Below are positions 45,473 through 58,059 of a stretch of DNA of 64,000 nucleotides, piece by piece (the first letter of the stretch is position 1; every line of letters begins with the position of its first letter). The notes below the pieces were generated by a model. That model searched no databases and was not told the DNA's origin. It saw only the letters and a program-made list of their open reading frames with translations. Both the position numbers and the translations under genes were made by a program. The stretch spans positions 1,240,001-1,304,000 of the forward strand of contig JAHGAU010000001.1 of assembly GCA_019925105.1 (NCBI GenBank), given 5' to 3'. The stretch comes from Niebla homalea (Eukaryota > Ascomycota > Lecanoromycetes > Lecanorales > Ramalinaceae).

Positions 45473-45539
45473 GTTGAACTTGAGTTAAGTAAAAGAAATG
45501 AGTGAAACAATTTAGGGGCGATTTGGGGGGGCGAAGCCA

Positions 45540-45552
45540 TAGTATATATGCT
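45540..45552 (-). promoter_or_regulatory. TATA-like box of the carboxylesterase gene
   Basis: The minus strand reads CAGCATATATACTATGG about 70 bp upstream of the ATG at 45,472. Confidence 0.35.
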
Positions 45553-47671
45553 GAATCGTTACGACCGTAAGTGTCTTGCTAGCAGAGCGAGTGGTGCATG
45601 TTCAGCGCGAAGTTTCTTGAAGTGAATCCATTTTGTTCGTGATCCTTCCACAGATGGTACCTTGAGGCCACGGGAAGCCGATGAGCCGGGCTGGATCGTC
45701 GAAACGGTCGAATCAATAATGCCAGCAGGTTAAAGCGGTGGCCGAGGCAGACATGAGGAGTCGGCTTGCAGATTGCCGAGGTGGTCATGCCTCAAGAGGG
45801 CCCAAGTCTGTCTCATTGATGCTGTGCAAGCTTAAGAGTGAGAGCATACCCGAGGTGTGTTGGAGTGCTTCTTATTAGAGAACCCTCTGTCTCGAAGATG
45901 GCTTGGGTGGGTACATCATACATGGGACAGGGAAAACGGTTGATGCCAAGTGCAATCCATAGGGTATCATTATTATTAGCACTTGCTCAATTACAGCAAC
46001 GTTATTATCACACCACTAAAAAACTCGCCGGCATCATGTGACCACCATACTTGCTAATTTATGGCCACCGCGATCCATGCGATAAAGAGCGCTACTCCTT
46101 GTTATGACATGCACATGATTGCTACATCATTGAAGATGTGGCCACCAAAGGACTGTATTTGAGCATGTCTCTGAGTCGCTAAACGTCGTCGTCATCTTCT
46201 TTAGGTGAGTAGTTGTAATTGGCCAATCATCCGCAGGTAACATAGGGAAACGTTGTAGGGAGTAAAGCGGATCTGATTCGAGTAGAGCCCATGGCTCCGG
46301 ACACTGCGACGAAATCACGTGACAGCAGGCTTGCGTGAGTGGTGACGATGATATGGACGGACCAAGATCGGGCTTGGAGAGTTGGAGGGCTGGCCTTATC
46401 ACTCACAATCACAAGCCTTTTTACTGCATCGCTAGCGGCAGTAAGCGCCAGTATCCAACCATCCAGCGAAGCTATCCTAAGCTCTAAGCTTTAGCTCCAT
46501 GATGTGGGGGGGAAGTGGTCGTAGATGAGGGGTCCCTCATGAGCTCGGAACGACGTGGAACGAGTTGATGTCTGATGATGAGCCTATCGAGCGTTGATTA
46601 AAATGGCTCAATTGACCGTTGCAGAGCTAGCTTCAGCTTCAGCTTCAGCGGCATGCAATTCATTATTCATGGTCGAGGCCGTTGATGGGATCTGATTATG
46701 CGAAATCGTCCTGCCACTTGCCAGCCGCGAGAATCGCAAATTACCGCATGACTCCACATGACCAGTTGACCACCAACATGAGGCCTTTTTCATACCTACT
46801 CAACCCTCATGCTTTCGATGATATGAGATCATCTACAGATGCTCAATACAAGTACGAACACTCGAGTCCGTGTTAAAGTACCTCCGTACTGATACGTCAT
46901 GTTGGTGGAAGCAGCCGGAACAAAGGTGGTTGAGGTGAGAACGAATTCAGCTGGATCTGCATGTTTTGTCAACAGCCCCATACTGTTGTAATCAGCGCAA
47001 AAGTTCCACGATTCCACCACAGTCTGGCCAGATCCGGGACCCGACCAGGCAGCTTAGCGAAGCTCATACCGGTAGCCTCATCGTCCCGTATGCAATCCCA
47101 ATTGAGACGTTGAACGAAGTCTGCGCAGTGATAGGATCTCTTACAGGCAAGTCAAGCTGCTCCCCACGCACAAGCACACACTTGCACTTAGCTCACTCCC
47201 AAGGAGCTTGGGTTACCAAGATAGGTCACCCAGGGCGGCGTAATATTGGCCGTCATGGTATCGAAGACGCAAAGAGCTCCTCTAGCCGTATCAAAGTGAC
47301 CAATGGGGAGCTTTGTTTTGAAAGCCGAGCCTGTGAGGGATTAATTATTAGGAGCGCCAGGAGGTCTCAACTGCGGTGGCTACGGCAACTTGCCCAGGTT
47401 TGCCCGCCTGGCGTGCCGGATGGAAGGGCGATTTGGCCCACTTGTAAAAAGTAACGCGGTATTGTTGGGGTTTGTGTGGGTATTCTTGTGTAATTTATGG
47501 TACGTGGTGCTCTCCGGCTTTCGGTTGGCAAAGGAAGCTGGGGGAAAATTGAGAGAAGCTCTGCGAGTCTGCGATACTTTCTGCTCTCAAGGCGGAAGGT
47601 TTCAAAATAAAATAATAAGTTAAAGCCCGCCGGCGGCCGGGGGGAGGGGTGGGGACAACAGCTTCGATTAT

Positions 47672-47835
47672 TTTCTCACTCAGTCCCGACTTTTCCTCAT
47701 TCTTTCCTTCCTTCTGCTCCCCATAACACGCCTCTGCCAGAAATTTTTCCCCTCCCCTCTCCACTCTCTTTCTTCTCTTCCCCCCTCTGACCCTCCCTCT
47801 CTTCTTTTCTTCTCCTTCCACCTCCCTATCCCTTC
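47672..47835 (+). promoter_or_regulatory. PMA1: Pyrimidine-rich leader of the H+-ATPase gene
   Basis: Over 160 bp the plus strand is almost wholly C and T (for example CCCCTCCCCTCTCCACTCTC). Such CT tracts sit at transcription starts of strongly expressed fungal genes. It ends about 55 bp before the ATG at 47,891. Confidence 0.6.
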
Positions 47836-47890
47836 ATCAACATTCACCTTTAAACATTGCCATTCCTGCATTGTCTAGACTGACATCGCA

Positions 47891-50800
47891 ATGGCTGCTC
47901 CGGAGCAGAACTCCGGTGAAAATCACCTCCGCTTCGATGACCCTAAATTTGAAGGTGAAGCTGGTGCCGACCGTAAACAGTCCGGTGTCGACCAGAAAGG
48001 TTCCATCTACGCCAAACCAGACCTCGATAGCGGCGATGAGTATGCCAACTTGACCAATTATATCTCTACCTACTATGAGGGTCCTCGTCGGAAATCGGTC
48101 GTGTCAATGGAGGAGCAAGCTGCCAAGAAGAAGCCGTGGTGGAAATTCTGGGCTTCTTCAAAATCCAAATCTAATGGCAGTGATGAAGGCTTCGAGGTTC
48201 CCGACGACGTGCGTAGCGGCTCCTATGCTGATTCAGTTGCGGATGCAGAAACTAATCCCTTCTTCATAGTGGCTTGAGGCCGACATCAAGCAAGGTATCC
48301 ACACTTCTGATGTCGAGAGCCGTCGTAAACATGTTGGCTTCAATGAGCTTGTGAGTGATTCCGACCCCGTGCTTGCGCTGACCTAGGCACTGACTTTCAC
48401 TGTAGAGCACGGAAAAGGAGAACATGTTCCTCAAGGTACGCGAAGCATGCATTACGCGCGACTGCCAACGCTTCTACTCACTCCAATAGTTTCTGTCTTA
48501 CTTTACCGGTCCTATCCTCTATGGTAAGTCAATTGCATCGAGAATTCCAAAGGGTATAGTAGACTAATTGGCGAATGTAGTCATGGAAATCGCCGTGCTA
48601 CTTGCCGCTGGTCTTCGAGACTGGATCGATTTTGGCGTCATCATTGCTATCCTAATGCTTAATGCCACTGTCGGATGGTATCAGGAGAAGCAGGCCGCAG
48701 ACGTGGTCGCTTCATTGAAAGGAGATATCGCCATGCGTGCCACCGTTATCCGTGATGGCAAAGAAGAAGATATCAAAGCTCGTGAATTGGTACCTGGGGA
48801 CATTGTAAGCATTGGATGATATGCCTACATATCTGTACATGCATACTAATGAATTCAGATTATTGTCGAAGAGGGACAGGTCATCCCAGCCGATGCTCGT
48901 CTGATATGTGCTTACGATGAACCTGGAGCATTCGAGGAGTACAAGGAACTCATGCGCCAAGAATTGAATGAGCCCTCTGAGAAGAAAACCGAAGACGCAG
49001 AGGATGAGGATGAAAAGCATCATGGCACTGCTTTGATCGCTGCTGATCAATCCGCCATTACGGGTGAATCGCTTGCTGTCGATAAATACATGGGGGACAC
49101 TGCATATTACACCACTGGTTGCAAGCGAGGCAAGGCTTATGGTGTTGTCACTGCTGCCGCAAGAGGCTCCTTTGTTGGTCGCACAGCAACATTGGTCCAG
49201 GGCGCTAAAGATCAGGGCCATTTCAAGGCTATCATGAATTCAATCGGCACTTCGCTTCTGGTCATTGTCGTCGGCTGGATCTTGATAGCTTGGATCGGTG
49301 GATTCTTCCACGGCACCGAGATCGCCACCCCAGAAGACAGCTCCAACAACTTGCTTCATCACGTTCTAATCCTGCTTGTCATCGGTGTCCCCGTCGGTCT
49401 TCCTGTGGTCACAACAACGACTCTCGCAGTAGGAGCAGCCTATCTTGCGAAAGACAAAGCCATTGTCCAGAAATTGACTGCCATCGAATCACTTGCAGTG
49501 AGTCTGGAGCCTCTTGCCTCCACAGTGAGCTTACTGACAATGTTCGTAGGGTGTGGATGTACTCTGCTCTGACAAGACCGGTACTCTCACTGCAAATCAA
49601 TTGTCCATTCGGGAACCGTATGTTGCCGAAGACGTAGACGTGAACTGGATGATGGCCGTTGCAGCTCTGGCATCCTCCCATAACATCAAATCGCTTGATC
49701 CTATCGACAAGGTCACGATCTTGACGTTGAAGCGCTACCCCAAGGCACGTGAGATCCTGGAACAAGGCTGGAAAACCCTCAAATACACTCCCTTCGATCC
49801 AGTGTCTAAGCGCATTACGTGCGAATGTACCTGCGACGGGCAAAGCTACATCGCAGCCAAGGGTGCACCTAAAGCTATCCTCAATCTGACAGATTGCAGT
49901 CAGGAAACCGCGGACCTCTTCAAGAACAAAGCCGCCGAATTCGCACGACGTGGGTTTCGATCTTTGGGCGTTGCCGTCAAGAAGAACAACGAGCCATGGG
50001 AGCTTCTAGGCATGTTGTCGATGTTCGATCCCCCACGGGATGATACTGCGCAGACCATTGCCGAAGCTCAATTCCTAGGCTTGTCGGTCAAGATGTTGAC
50101 TGGTGATGCTATTGCCATTGCTAAAGAAACGTGCAAAATGCTAGCGCTGGGAACAAAGGTCTACAACTCGGACCGTCTCATCCATGGTGGCCTCAGTGGC
50201 ACTACTCAACATGACCTGGTCGAGCGAGCTGACGGATTTGCGGAGGTGTTCCCTGAGCACAAATATCAAGTGGTCGAGATGATTCAACAGCGAGGCCATC
50301 TGACTGCTATGACAGGTGACGGTGTGAATGATGCACCATCGCTCAAGAAATCCGACTGTGGTATTGCCGTCGAGGGTGCTACCGAAGCTGCCCAAGCCGC
50401 CGCAGACATTGTTTTCCTTGCGCCTGGCCTTAGCACCATCGTTTCCGCCATCAAGATTGCTCGACAGATCTTCCAGCGTATGAAGGCATACATTCAATAC
50501 CGTATCGCCCTGTGCTTTCATCTGGAAATCTACCTTGTCACATCAATTGTGATCATCAATGAGGTCGTGAATTCCGAGCTCATCGTGTTCCTCGCCCTAT
50601 TCGCCGATCTGGCTACCATTGCGGTCGCTTACGACAATGCTCACTACGAGGCTCGCCCGGTTGAATGGCAACTCCCAAAGATCTGGATCATCTCGGTGAC
50701 CCTTGGTACCCTACTGGCACTTGGAACTTGGGTCATCCGTGGTTCAATCTACGTCCCCAACGGCGGTGTCATTCAGAACTTCGGCAACGTGCAGGAAATC

Positions 50801-51320
50801 CTCTTCCTTGAGATCTCCCTGACGGAGAATTGGTTGATCTTCGTAACTCGTGGCGGCATGACGTGGCCTTCTTGGCAGCTAGTTGGGGCCATCTTCGGCG
50901 TTGATGTCTTGTCCACTCTCTTCTGTGTCTTTGGTTGGCTCTCCGGTGAAGGATACGCCGCAGATCCGCGTGATCGTGCGAACTTGAACCGAAATGGCCG
51001 CACAAGCGTTGTGACAGCTGTTGTCATTTGGATATACTCCATTGGGGTTACGGTGAGCTTCTCCCCCTCCTGCAAGTGCTGCACGCTGGATGCTGAGCCT
51101 GTTCTCTTTGCAGATCGTCATCGCCATCGTCTATTTCCTCATGAACCGCATTTCGTGGTTGGACAACCTTGGGCGAAAGAGCAGAAGCCGCTCAGATACC
51201 CAGATGGAGAATATTCTTGGTCATCTTGCCAAGGTCGCTGTCGAACACGAACGTGATGACAAGGGTGGCAGCCGTTGGCATCTGGCGACCAGAGCCACAG
51301 AAGCCGAGATGGACGAGTAA
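47891..51320 (+). CDS. PMA1: Plasma-membrane H+-ATPase (P-type, P3A)
   Basis: Pumps protons out across the plasma membrane and sets the gradient for nutrient uptake. Eight exons close in frame: 47,891-48,208; 48,270-48,350; 48,406-48,435; 48,490-48,523; 48,581-48,804; 48,859-49,497; 49,550-51,052; 51,114-51,320, giving 1,011 residues. Five of the seven introns lie in the first 1 kb. Motifs include TGESLAVDKYMGD in the actuator domain, VPVGLPVVTTTTLAVGAAYL in M4, the phosphorylation site CSDKTGTLTANQ (Asp near residue 450), MLTGDAIAIAKETCKMLALG, TGDGVNDAPSLKKSDCGIAV and the M5-M6 segment with FLALFADLATIAVAYDNAHY. The C-terminal regulatory tail keeps DTQMENILGH and basic LGRKSRSRS. A Glu/Lys/Asp-rich insert (EKKTEDAEDEDEKHHG) lies in the actuator loop. 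Residue count is slightly above the family norm. Confidence 0.98.
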
Positions 51321-52207
51321 GGAGCCGAATACCTATTCTCGCGCGGGACTCAGGCATGCTTGCGTGCGCGTGCTTTTTCCAGGGCAGGGCAAGTAGAAAG
51401 GTGAGATGGTAGAAATGCTAAGCTTGAGTTCTGCTTCTCAACCCCAAATCCCTCTTTCGTTGTGCGTGACGAGGGAACTCCCGCACACCTACTACATTGG
51501 CAGCAAAAAAGAAGTGGAACACGTTCCAAAAAGACGACTGTTTAGTAGACAAGAGATAAGTTGGAGAAGCCGCTTGCTGTAGAGTTTGGTCTTTTAAAAT
51601 CACGCGGGCAGGACTTGATACCCTCACGGGCATTGTATTTACCCTCATTCACTTCATTCGATTATTTGGAAACTGTGCTCACACCTGTAACTCTCGCTCC
51701 TCTGCCAGGATTGCCACTCTACGAAGATTCCTCTAGAGATTTTAGCCAGCCCACAATAAGCCCATCAAAGCGTAAAACCATAAGGTGATTACAAAAATAC
51801 CTTAGAATTTCCCAGCTCAGACCAAGGGTCTTGATCTTGCTTGCACTTTGACGTAAACCTCTAACAGTTTAATAATACTTCAAACCGTGTTTGCTGACCG
51901 TCATGGCCGTTGCCTCCAGCCCAAGGGCGACCCAGGAGGAAACATACTCGTGTTTTTCAAAACAAGGATCAAACATCCACGAGTGGATTTGGCCAAGCTA
52001 ATGTGTTGTTTGTAATGACCACGTGCGATATGTATGTCGTTGTCGCACGGTTGATCAACGCTAGACATCCAAATTCTGCCTCACTGAGCCTCTCCGAGTT
52101 CCACCCCTCGACTGGTTGATGTGTTTTCATTACCAGCGACAGATTTGAGATTTGAAAGCCACCCAGTTTGCATTCCAGGGCAGCCACTGCGCCTCCACAC
52201 AGGAACG
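51321..52207. other. Intergenic between two plus-strand genes
   Basis: No supported gene. The interval holds the 3' end of the H+-ATPase transcript and the promoter of the HAD-type gene. Short frames on both strands are not convincing. Confidence 0.5.
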
Positions 52208-54112
52208 ATGAGCGAAGGACTATACTCACCTGGGACCCCCCATTCGAGGCAAGAGCACCACACAGAGGCCTCAACTCCCATAGCATTGAAAAGGTGGTCA
52301 TGCAAGAGTAGGGTGTTGCCGCGTATGTAGATCTTCCTCTGTCATGCGAAGTTGGACATCCGCAGCTCGCTAAACCAAAGCCAGCGGTCTCCCAGATCAC
52401 GAATCTACACGTCTACGATTTTGACAACACCTGTAAGACGCCTTACAGAACGTATGGGCAAGATTGCTTTTCAGCTGACATAGAAAGTGTTCAAAACCCC
52501 TCTCCCGAACCCAAAGCTATGGAATTTTGGTACCGCGTCGAGGCTGCAGCATCAGGACATCTTTCAGAATGGTGGCTGGTGGCACGACAAAGCTATCCTG
52601 GAAGCTACAGGCGCCGGTCTTGCGATCGAAGAAACACGAGCATGGTCGGGGTGGTGGAATGAGCAGATCGTTAGTGGTGGCTATGTAACGCCCAAGAAAC
52701 AACAGCTGAATTTTTGCTTTTTGCAGGTTGCGCTCGTCAAGCTCAGCATCGAGCAAACTGATGCTCTCACCGTTCTACTCACCGGACGCGGAGAGCGCGG
52801 ATATGCTAACCTGGTTCAACTTATGGTTAACAGCAAAGGCCTAGACTTCGATATGGTCTGCCTCAAGCCCGAAGTAGGCCCTCGCAATCAGCGGTTTTCT
52901 TCTACTTTGCAGTACAAGCAGGCCTTCTTGCGTGATCTCCTTGACCAGTACTATCAGGCCGTCGAGATCAAGGTCTATGAAGACCGCCCAAAACAGTGAG
53001 CGCGCTCAGGACATATTTGCGCCTTCCGCTCATCATGTTACAGGACGAAAGCTTTCCGAGAGTTTTTCCAGTCCATCAACCAGAATGCCTTTTCTGAAGC
53101 ATCTCATCAGCGAATCAGTGCCAGTGTGATTCAAGTCACTGACCAAGCTACCTTCCTTGATCCTGTTGTTGAGGCAGCTGAGGTTCAACGAATGGTTAAC
53201 GGTCACAATGCTGCACTTCCTCCCGTAGCTCGGCCTCTAGAACTAAAGCGCACCGTCTTCTACACAGGCTATCTTGTTTCCCCTGCTGACACGGCCAAAT
53301 TGCTGGACTTGGTGAAAGTACCATCTCATCTTGCTGATTCCGAGGTCAAATATCTCGCGAATGCCATACTCATTACGCCACGACCTGCAGATTCCAACAT
53401 CCTAGACAGGGTGGGTGGTCTTGGTCACAAACAAATGTGGCAAGTTACCGATTTGGCCTTTTACCAGGCAAACATCTGGGCCGCTAGGGTTGTACCTGTG
53501 CCTCCTGTCTCGAATATCTATACCATCAATCCTACCCCTCTGATAGTCCTTGCAACATACAAGAACACGAGACCGGAAGCCGCCAACAACATTCACAATT
53601 GGCAACCAATTCCAGCAGACAAACAGTGTATAATACAGACCGTGGTAGGGGAAAAGGCGCAGCTGCGGATAGAAGTCGAGTCTGATGAGAGTGAATTCGA
53701 CAATCCAGTAGATAGGAGAAGCCAGAGGCGTCGTCCCATTCCAGCTCAAACTCGGATGAGGAACGGCTTCGTTAACGACGAAAGTCGGAGAGCAGGCAAT
53801 ACCGCAAGCCGGACCACGAATCAGCCTCGATATAGCGGCACAAATGCGAGAGCTAGCGGAGGTCAAAGTGCTGGTCGCAGTGGCCGCTTCACAGTCAATG
53901 GGCCAGGTGGGCGTGGCAACCGGCAGAAAGGGTCGCGAGGTGGATACAGATCGCTCGATGATGTCGCAGTTGGCAGTGGCAGACACGGAGGTGAGCGAAA
54001 CGGCCAGACTTACCAGGAGTACGTATCTAGTGGCGCGCACTGTGACAATGCCTCAGGACCAGCAAAGGCATCAAGCATGGACGCGGCAGGCGGTCTACCC
54101 TATGGAAAGTAG
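52208..54112 (+). CDS. HAD-type 'Swiss Army Knife RNA repair'-like protein
   Basis: A fungal protein with an N-terminal HAD-phosphatase-like domain of the kind annotated as Swiss Army Knife RNA repair-like. Its biochemical role is not established. Exons 52,208-52,322; 52,385-52,432; 52,488-52,669; 52,727-52,995; 53,044-54,112 close in frame, 560 residues. ALKRWS is followed by VYDFDNT, HAD motif I, at residues 50-54. Next come FKTPLPNPKLWNFGT, GGWWHDKAILEATG, WSGWWNEQI, LLTGRGERGYANLV (motif II Thr), DMVCLKPEVGPRNQRFSST, the KQAFL helix and VYEDRP. A second conserved module follows (TFLDPVVEAAEVQRMVNGHN). The last ~130 residues are Gly/Arg/Ser-rich with RGG-like units (GGRGNRQKGSRGGYRS), suggesting RNA binding. 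The first intron acceptor was set at CCAG|CGGTCTCC because it restores LPPVSQITNLHVYDFDNT. Confidence 0.85.
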
Positions 54113-54581
54113 TCACCCTTGTGGCCCCAATTGCACCTCGAATGCTTCGCCACTCATACACCTAAACGCGAAGAACATTTTGACACCGACCCAAGAGGGC
54201 GGGCGACAGGCATGCAAAAGCGCTCAACCTTGACCGAAAAGTAGACACTCCAAGACTGGAAGCTGATTCACCGTTTGAGATATGGAATTCTTCCGTAACA
54301 GTGAAAGTGCGCTGGCTATCGAAAGAACTGTATCTACAACACGACCTTAACAGATCCTCTGATTCCTTAGAACCTGCCGCGTGGCCAAAAAAACCGAAGA
54401 TGCAGTCACTGGAGAAGGGAAGGAGCTGTACAGTTGGTATGAGGGAGAAGGGTATACATGCTAGTGAGGCCGCCACACAGTGACAATGCTTTCTTGATAT
54501 GCTCGCTTGCTAAAGGTGATTGGTCAAAAATGTCAAGTCAAATCTTTCGTCGTCGGCATGGAGCTGCTATCCTCCTATCCT
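54113..54581. other. Intergenic between convergent genes
   Basis: No gene seen in 470 bp. It contains the 3' ends of the HAD-type gene (+) and the Fig1-like gene (-). Confidence 0.5.
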
Positions 54582-55699
54582 CTATTCGTCGTCTGTCAAT
54601 TTGTCCAAAATGCTGATGCTCAAGATCATTACCAGCAGGCCTGAAAAGGTGCGAGAGTCAGTGCTGCTTTTTCGGTGCAAAATATTCTTAACGTATCGAT
54701 CCAAGTGAGGAAAACACTGCGGGTACTTGACTCACCTATCGTTACAATTATTAAGAGGGCGAACCCGAACCATCCGAGGATCATTGCTGCCGTTCCAACT
54801 CCAGATTTTACACTTCCGTTGCCCAAGTCCTGCGCTATCGTACTCGCTGCTACGGATGCTGTGTGCTGCCATAGCACCGAGACAAGAACAAAGACACTGG
54901 CGACAAATATTAAGGCTAGCGCGATCTGAGAGACTGGCCGGGATGGGAACGGTTTGACATCGCGATCCGAGCCATGTTCATCCACCTCTTCGTGCCAGCC
55001 TGGAAATGTCGCAAGCAGGATGAAACATGCGAACGCTAGGATGATGGCCACGATTCTGTTAAATAGGTCAGGTCAGTGGCTCGTCCCGTTCAGGCGGTGT
55101 TCAGGCTGGATCGAAGTCACTCACATCAAGTATGGGAAGACGATCGAGTCTTTGAAGGTGCTGGCTACCCAGATCAAATTGAGGGGATCCTGATCGACGC
55201 TCACTTGCGCCGCTAGGCTTGAGGCGTTATTGCTGCACAAGAAGGCGCCACCATCGGGGTTGATGCAGATGCCGAAATAGCCCACCCGAACTTCGAGTTG
55301 AGCCTGTCCGACAATATTGGCAATGGCCGTTGTGACTCCTGGATCGACTTGAGCCGGGTCGAAGACTGGAGGATAAGATTGATAGTAGAGGGATATGAGG
55401 AAGATGCCCGGTATAAGAGGAGACGACGATGAACAGCCGGCAAGCAAGAGAGCTGGAGGAGGTATCAGCCAGGACGGATACTAGACCTCGCAGTTGAAGG
55501 ATGTCATCCAACAGAGGTTGCTTGCACCGTGACTTACAGAGCAAGATGATGGCAATGGCGATCAAAATCATGAGCACATGGTGATAGCCCAAGAAGGGGA
55601 TGAACCCTATATTTCATGTCAACGAGGTGAGTCCATGACTGCCTTGGCTTCAGAGATTCACGCACGCCCTAATCCAAGACTGAACCTCATGTTGGCCAT
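54582..55699 (-). CDS. FIG1: Fig1-type Ca2+ regulator and membrane-fusion protein
   Basis: Four-pass membrane protein of the low-affinity Ca2+ influx system, which acts in cell and hyphal fusion during mating. Exons 55,666-55,699; 55,538-55,606; 55,125-55,452; 54,736-55,055; 54,582-54,640 close in frame, 269 residues. TM1 is RFIPFLGYHHVLMILIAIAI. The extracellular loop carries LAGCSSSSPLIPGIFLISLY and the claudin-like VRVGYFGICINPDGGAFLCS. TM2 follows DPLNLIWVASTFKDSIVFPY, then the family block FPGWHEEVDEHG and KPFPSRP. TM3 is ALALIFVASVFVLVSVLWQH and TM4 is AAMILGWFGFALLIIVTIG then LLVMILSISIL. Length and motif order match the family. All four introns are 52-100 nt. Confidence 0.9.
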
Positions 55700-56578
55700 C
55701 TTGTGAGTATCTTACTCCTTCGTTCCGTAGAGACTCCACCCGGCAACCCCTGCCCTCGTCCTGCTCAGAGGACGGTTTCTTGGTGGGTACTCGATGGACG
55801 GTCGAAATTGCTCTTCTCAGATTCCGTGAGTTGGAAGTGCGGTCTGCTCGGCCTTCAGGAGGGCGATCTGGAGAGCGGCAGGCTTTCGGAGGGGTGAAGA
55901 GGACGTATTGTCAACACGGATTGAGGGGGATGTGCGCTGAAAGAAGGTCAGATTGTCTTCAGCAGATGCATATTTCAACTTTGGATCTGAATTGTCAATC
56001 AAATGCTCTTTGGTGTATTTCTGCGGAAACTGTTCACATCGTCCATGATCTGCTCGCTCCGCTAGACCCTTGTCGAATGAAATCTGTGGCAAGAAATAAA
56101 AAGATGGCTGAGTCGAAACTGAGATGGCTGGGCCGAGCTAATTCCGTAAACAGGCCCGTTGCCGCCACAACGATACCCTTTCCACCCGTCCCGCACTTAT
56201 TGCGGCCCAACGGCGCCCAACGCCTTCAGCATGCGTACGTTTTGGCATGTCATGATCTGAAATACGCACCTTTCATCCATCTCCCTCGATGGTTTCAAAA
56301 CCGTAGGTGTACAAGTTACAACAGAGTCTGATATACACGAGTTGGTGAAGAGGTGGTACCCTCAAGCAAGCATGCTTCTCGCCTATGTAAGCTTAGGGCC
56401 TTTGCGATGGTGGAGAGATCAGCGACGCAAATCAGGAATATGAAAATCACTAGCACTTTTGCGTGGAACAGTTGGCGTCACAAGATATTGGTTCCAGATG
56501 ATCCATGGATGTTGCGAATGGAAATATTTGGATTGAAACAAGCCAAGTTCCACAGATGTCGCCTTCGGGCATGGCCCC
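55700..56578. other. Intergenic between two minus-strand genes
   Basis: No supported gene in 880 bp. A 183-codon plus-strand frame that overlaps the interval (55,780-56,331) has no recognisable content and is probably chance. Confidence 0.5.
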
Positions 56579-58059
56579 TCATTGGTCATCAATGACGTGA
56601 AGGTACTTCTTCTCCTCCCTCTTCTCTCGCTCCGTGGCTGGTGGTAGATCGTAAAATGCAGAGCTGCGGTATCCTTGCTGGAAGATCCGGAGGGGATCAG
56701 CAAGAGCAATGGGGGACGATCGTTGAGATGGTGTCACTTACGAGGTAATGAAAGGTGAAATTTCTCAGCTCAGCTGGAGTGATACTCAAGTCGGCAAAGC
56801 TTTTGGTGTTTGGGTCGATGACCTGATCTAGGAATTCTCTCTCAATTTCGTCCGCGGAGGTGGTCTTCCACCACAGCAATTGGTTGAGCATCTTCGCCGT
56901 CGGCTGCATGACCATCTTGGGCACGTTTAAGTGGCGGCGTCGTTTGAAAATCTCCTTATCCACCATCGCGGCAATCTCCCCCATCGAATAATTGGTCGGA
57001 CCGTAGAGCTCATAAGTCTCGGATGCTGTGCTGTCATCTTCAAGCATGGTCGACAGGGCGGTGCTTACGTCGATGACCTGAAAGGCATTAGGTTCGATAC
57101 GACAATCTTAGGAATGGCTGTTGCTCACATGTACAGGCCAGAATCTTTCCTGCAAATGATTGGCGGTAAAGAGGTTCGTCACCCCAGCAAGCTTGTTCAG
57201 GAGCCTGTCCTCGAAACCGAACATGGGCGCAGGACGGACTATGGTCGTCTCGGGAAAGATGCTGCGGACCATTTCCTCCCCGCGGGCTTTCGTGCGGAAG
57301 AATTCGGAAGGAGAATCCTTGCTCGCATTGTAGGAGGAGACATGAATGAAACGGTCAATGTCATATTTGGCAACAGCTTCGGCAATGCGCTCGCTGCCCT
57401 CCACATGAACATCCTCAAGCGAAAAGTTTCTGTCATATGTCAGCCAAAGCGCCCTCGAAGCAGAAGGGTAAGCAGACTTGGTTGGGTAGTCTCGTCCGAC
57501 GAGATTGTAGACGACGTCAGAATGGCGCACACTCTCCTCGAGCGAAGCGGTATTTCGGAGGTCATATTCCTTCCCCAAATTAGACAGTCCCGTCAGGCGG
57601 ACAACATTGCTGAACGCCTACCATGAAGACAACACGTCCCAAATCCCCCGTAACTTTCAAGTGTCTCTTGGCCATCTCTTCCCTGAATGGAACCACGACG
57701 GTGCAGCCCCGCGAAGCTAGGCGAGTAACAGCTTTAGACGTGCATAGTACCATAGAGACAAGTGCCAGCCCATACCAAGTCGGTGAACGATATAACGGCC
57801 CAGAAAGCCGGTTGCGCCGAATACAGTTGCGGTATGTCCGCCAAGCGATGACCTGATGAGTGGATGAGCAACGCGAGCTGGAGTGGTTCGCAGCCTTCAC
57901 CAACCTTCCCCCTTGTACCCTGATTATTGGTCTTCCCGTACGAGTAATGGATATGTCTTGAAGGCCTCGCATCGTACATATGGAGCCATTGCTCACGGGC
58001 TTTACTCTTGCCCCGGCCCTGGCACAAGTGATGGCCGGCAAGGCTAGTGACCCTGTCAT
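56579..58059 (-). CDS. nuo-40: Complex I 40-kDa subunit (NDUFA9 homologue)
   Basis: Accessory subunit of mitochondrial NADH:ubiquinone oxidoreductase with an SDR-like fold that binds NADPH. Seven exons close in frame: 57,905-58,059; 57,776-57,852; 57,622-57,716; 57,478-57,569; 57,129-57,429; 56,742-57,077; 56,579-56,677, giving 384 residues. The N-terminus is basic, hydroxylated and Ala-rich, as a presequence should be (MTGSLALPAITCARAGARVK). The Rossmann motif is TATVFGATGFLGRYIVHRL, then TVVVPFREEMAKRHLKVTGD, VYNLVGRDYPTK, NFSLEDVHVEGSERIAEAVA, FIHVSSYNA, IFPETTIVRPAPMFGFEDRL, NLFTANHLQERFWPVH and YELYGPTNYSMGEIA. The end is YRSSAFYDLPPATER then KKYLHVIDDQ. The fourth intron (48 nt, GTCTGC donor) is a multiple of three and free of stops. 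Confidence 0.95.

Larger units (their letters stand above)
45473..47890. other. Long divergent intergenic region upstream of the H+-ATPase
   Basis: About 2.4 kb without a supported gene between the carboxylesterase (-) and the H+-ATPase (+). It contains a short AGCTTC hexanucleotide repeat near 46,629-46,648 and a GC-rich GCCCGCCGGCGGCCGGGG stretch near 47,625-47,643. Short frames are not convincing. A large upstream region is common for fungal PMA genes. Confidence 0.55.

Noticed and set aside
55780..56331. 183-codon plus-strand open frame downstream of the complex I gene
   Set aside because: Low-quality composition and no family resemblance, and it overlaps competing frames on the other strand.
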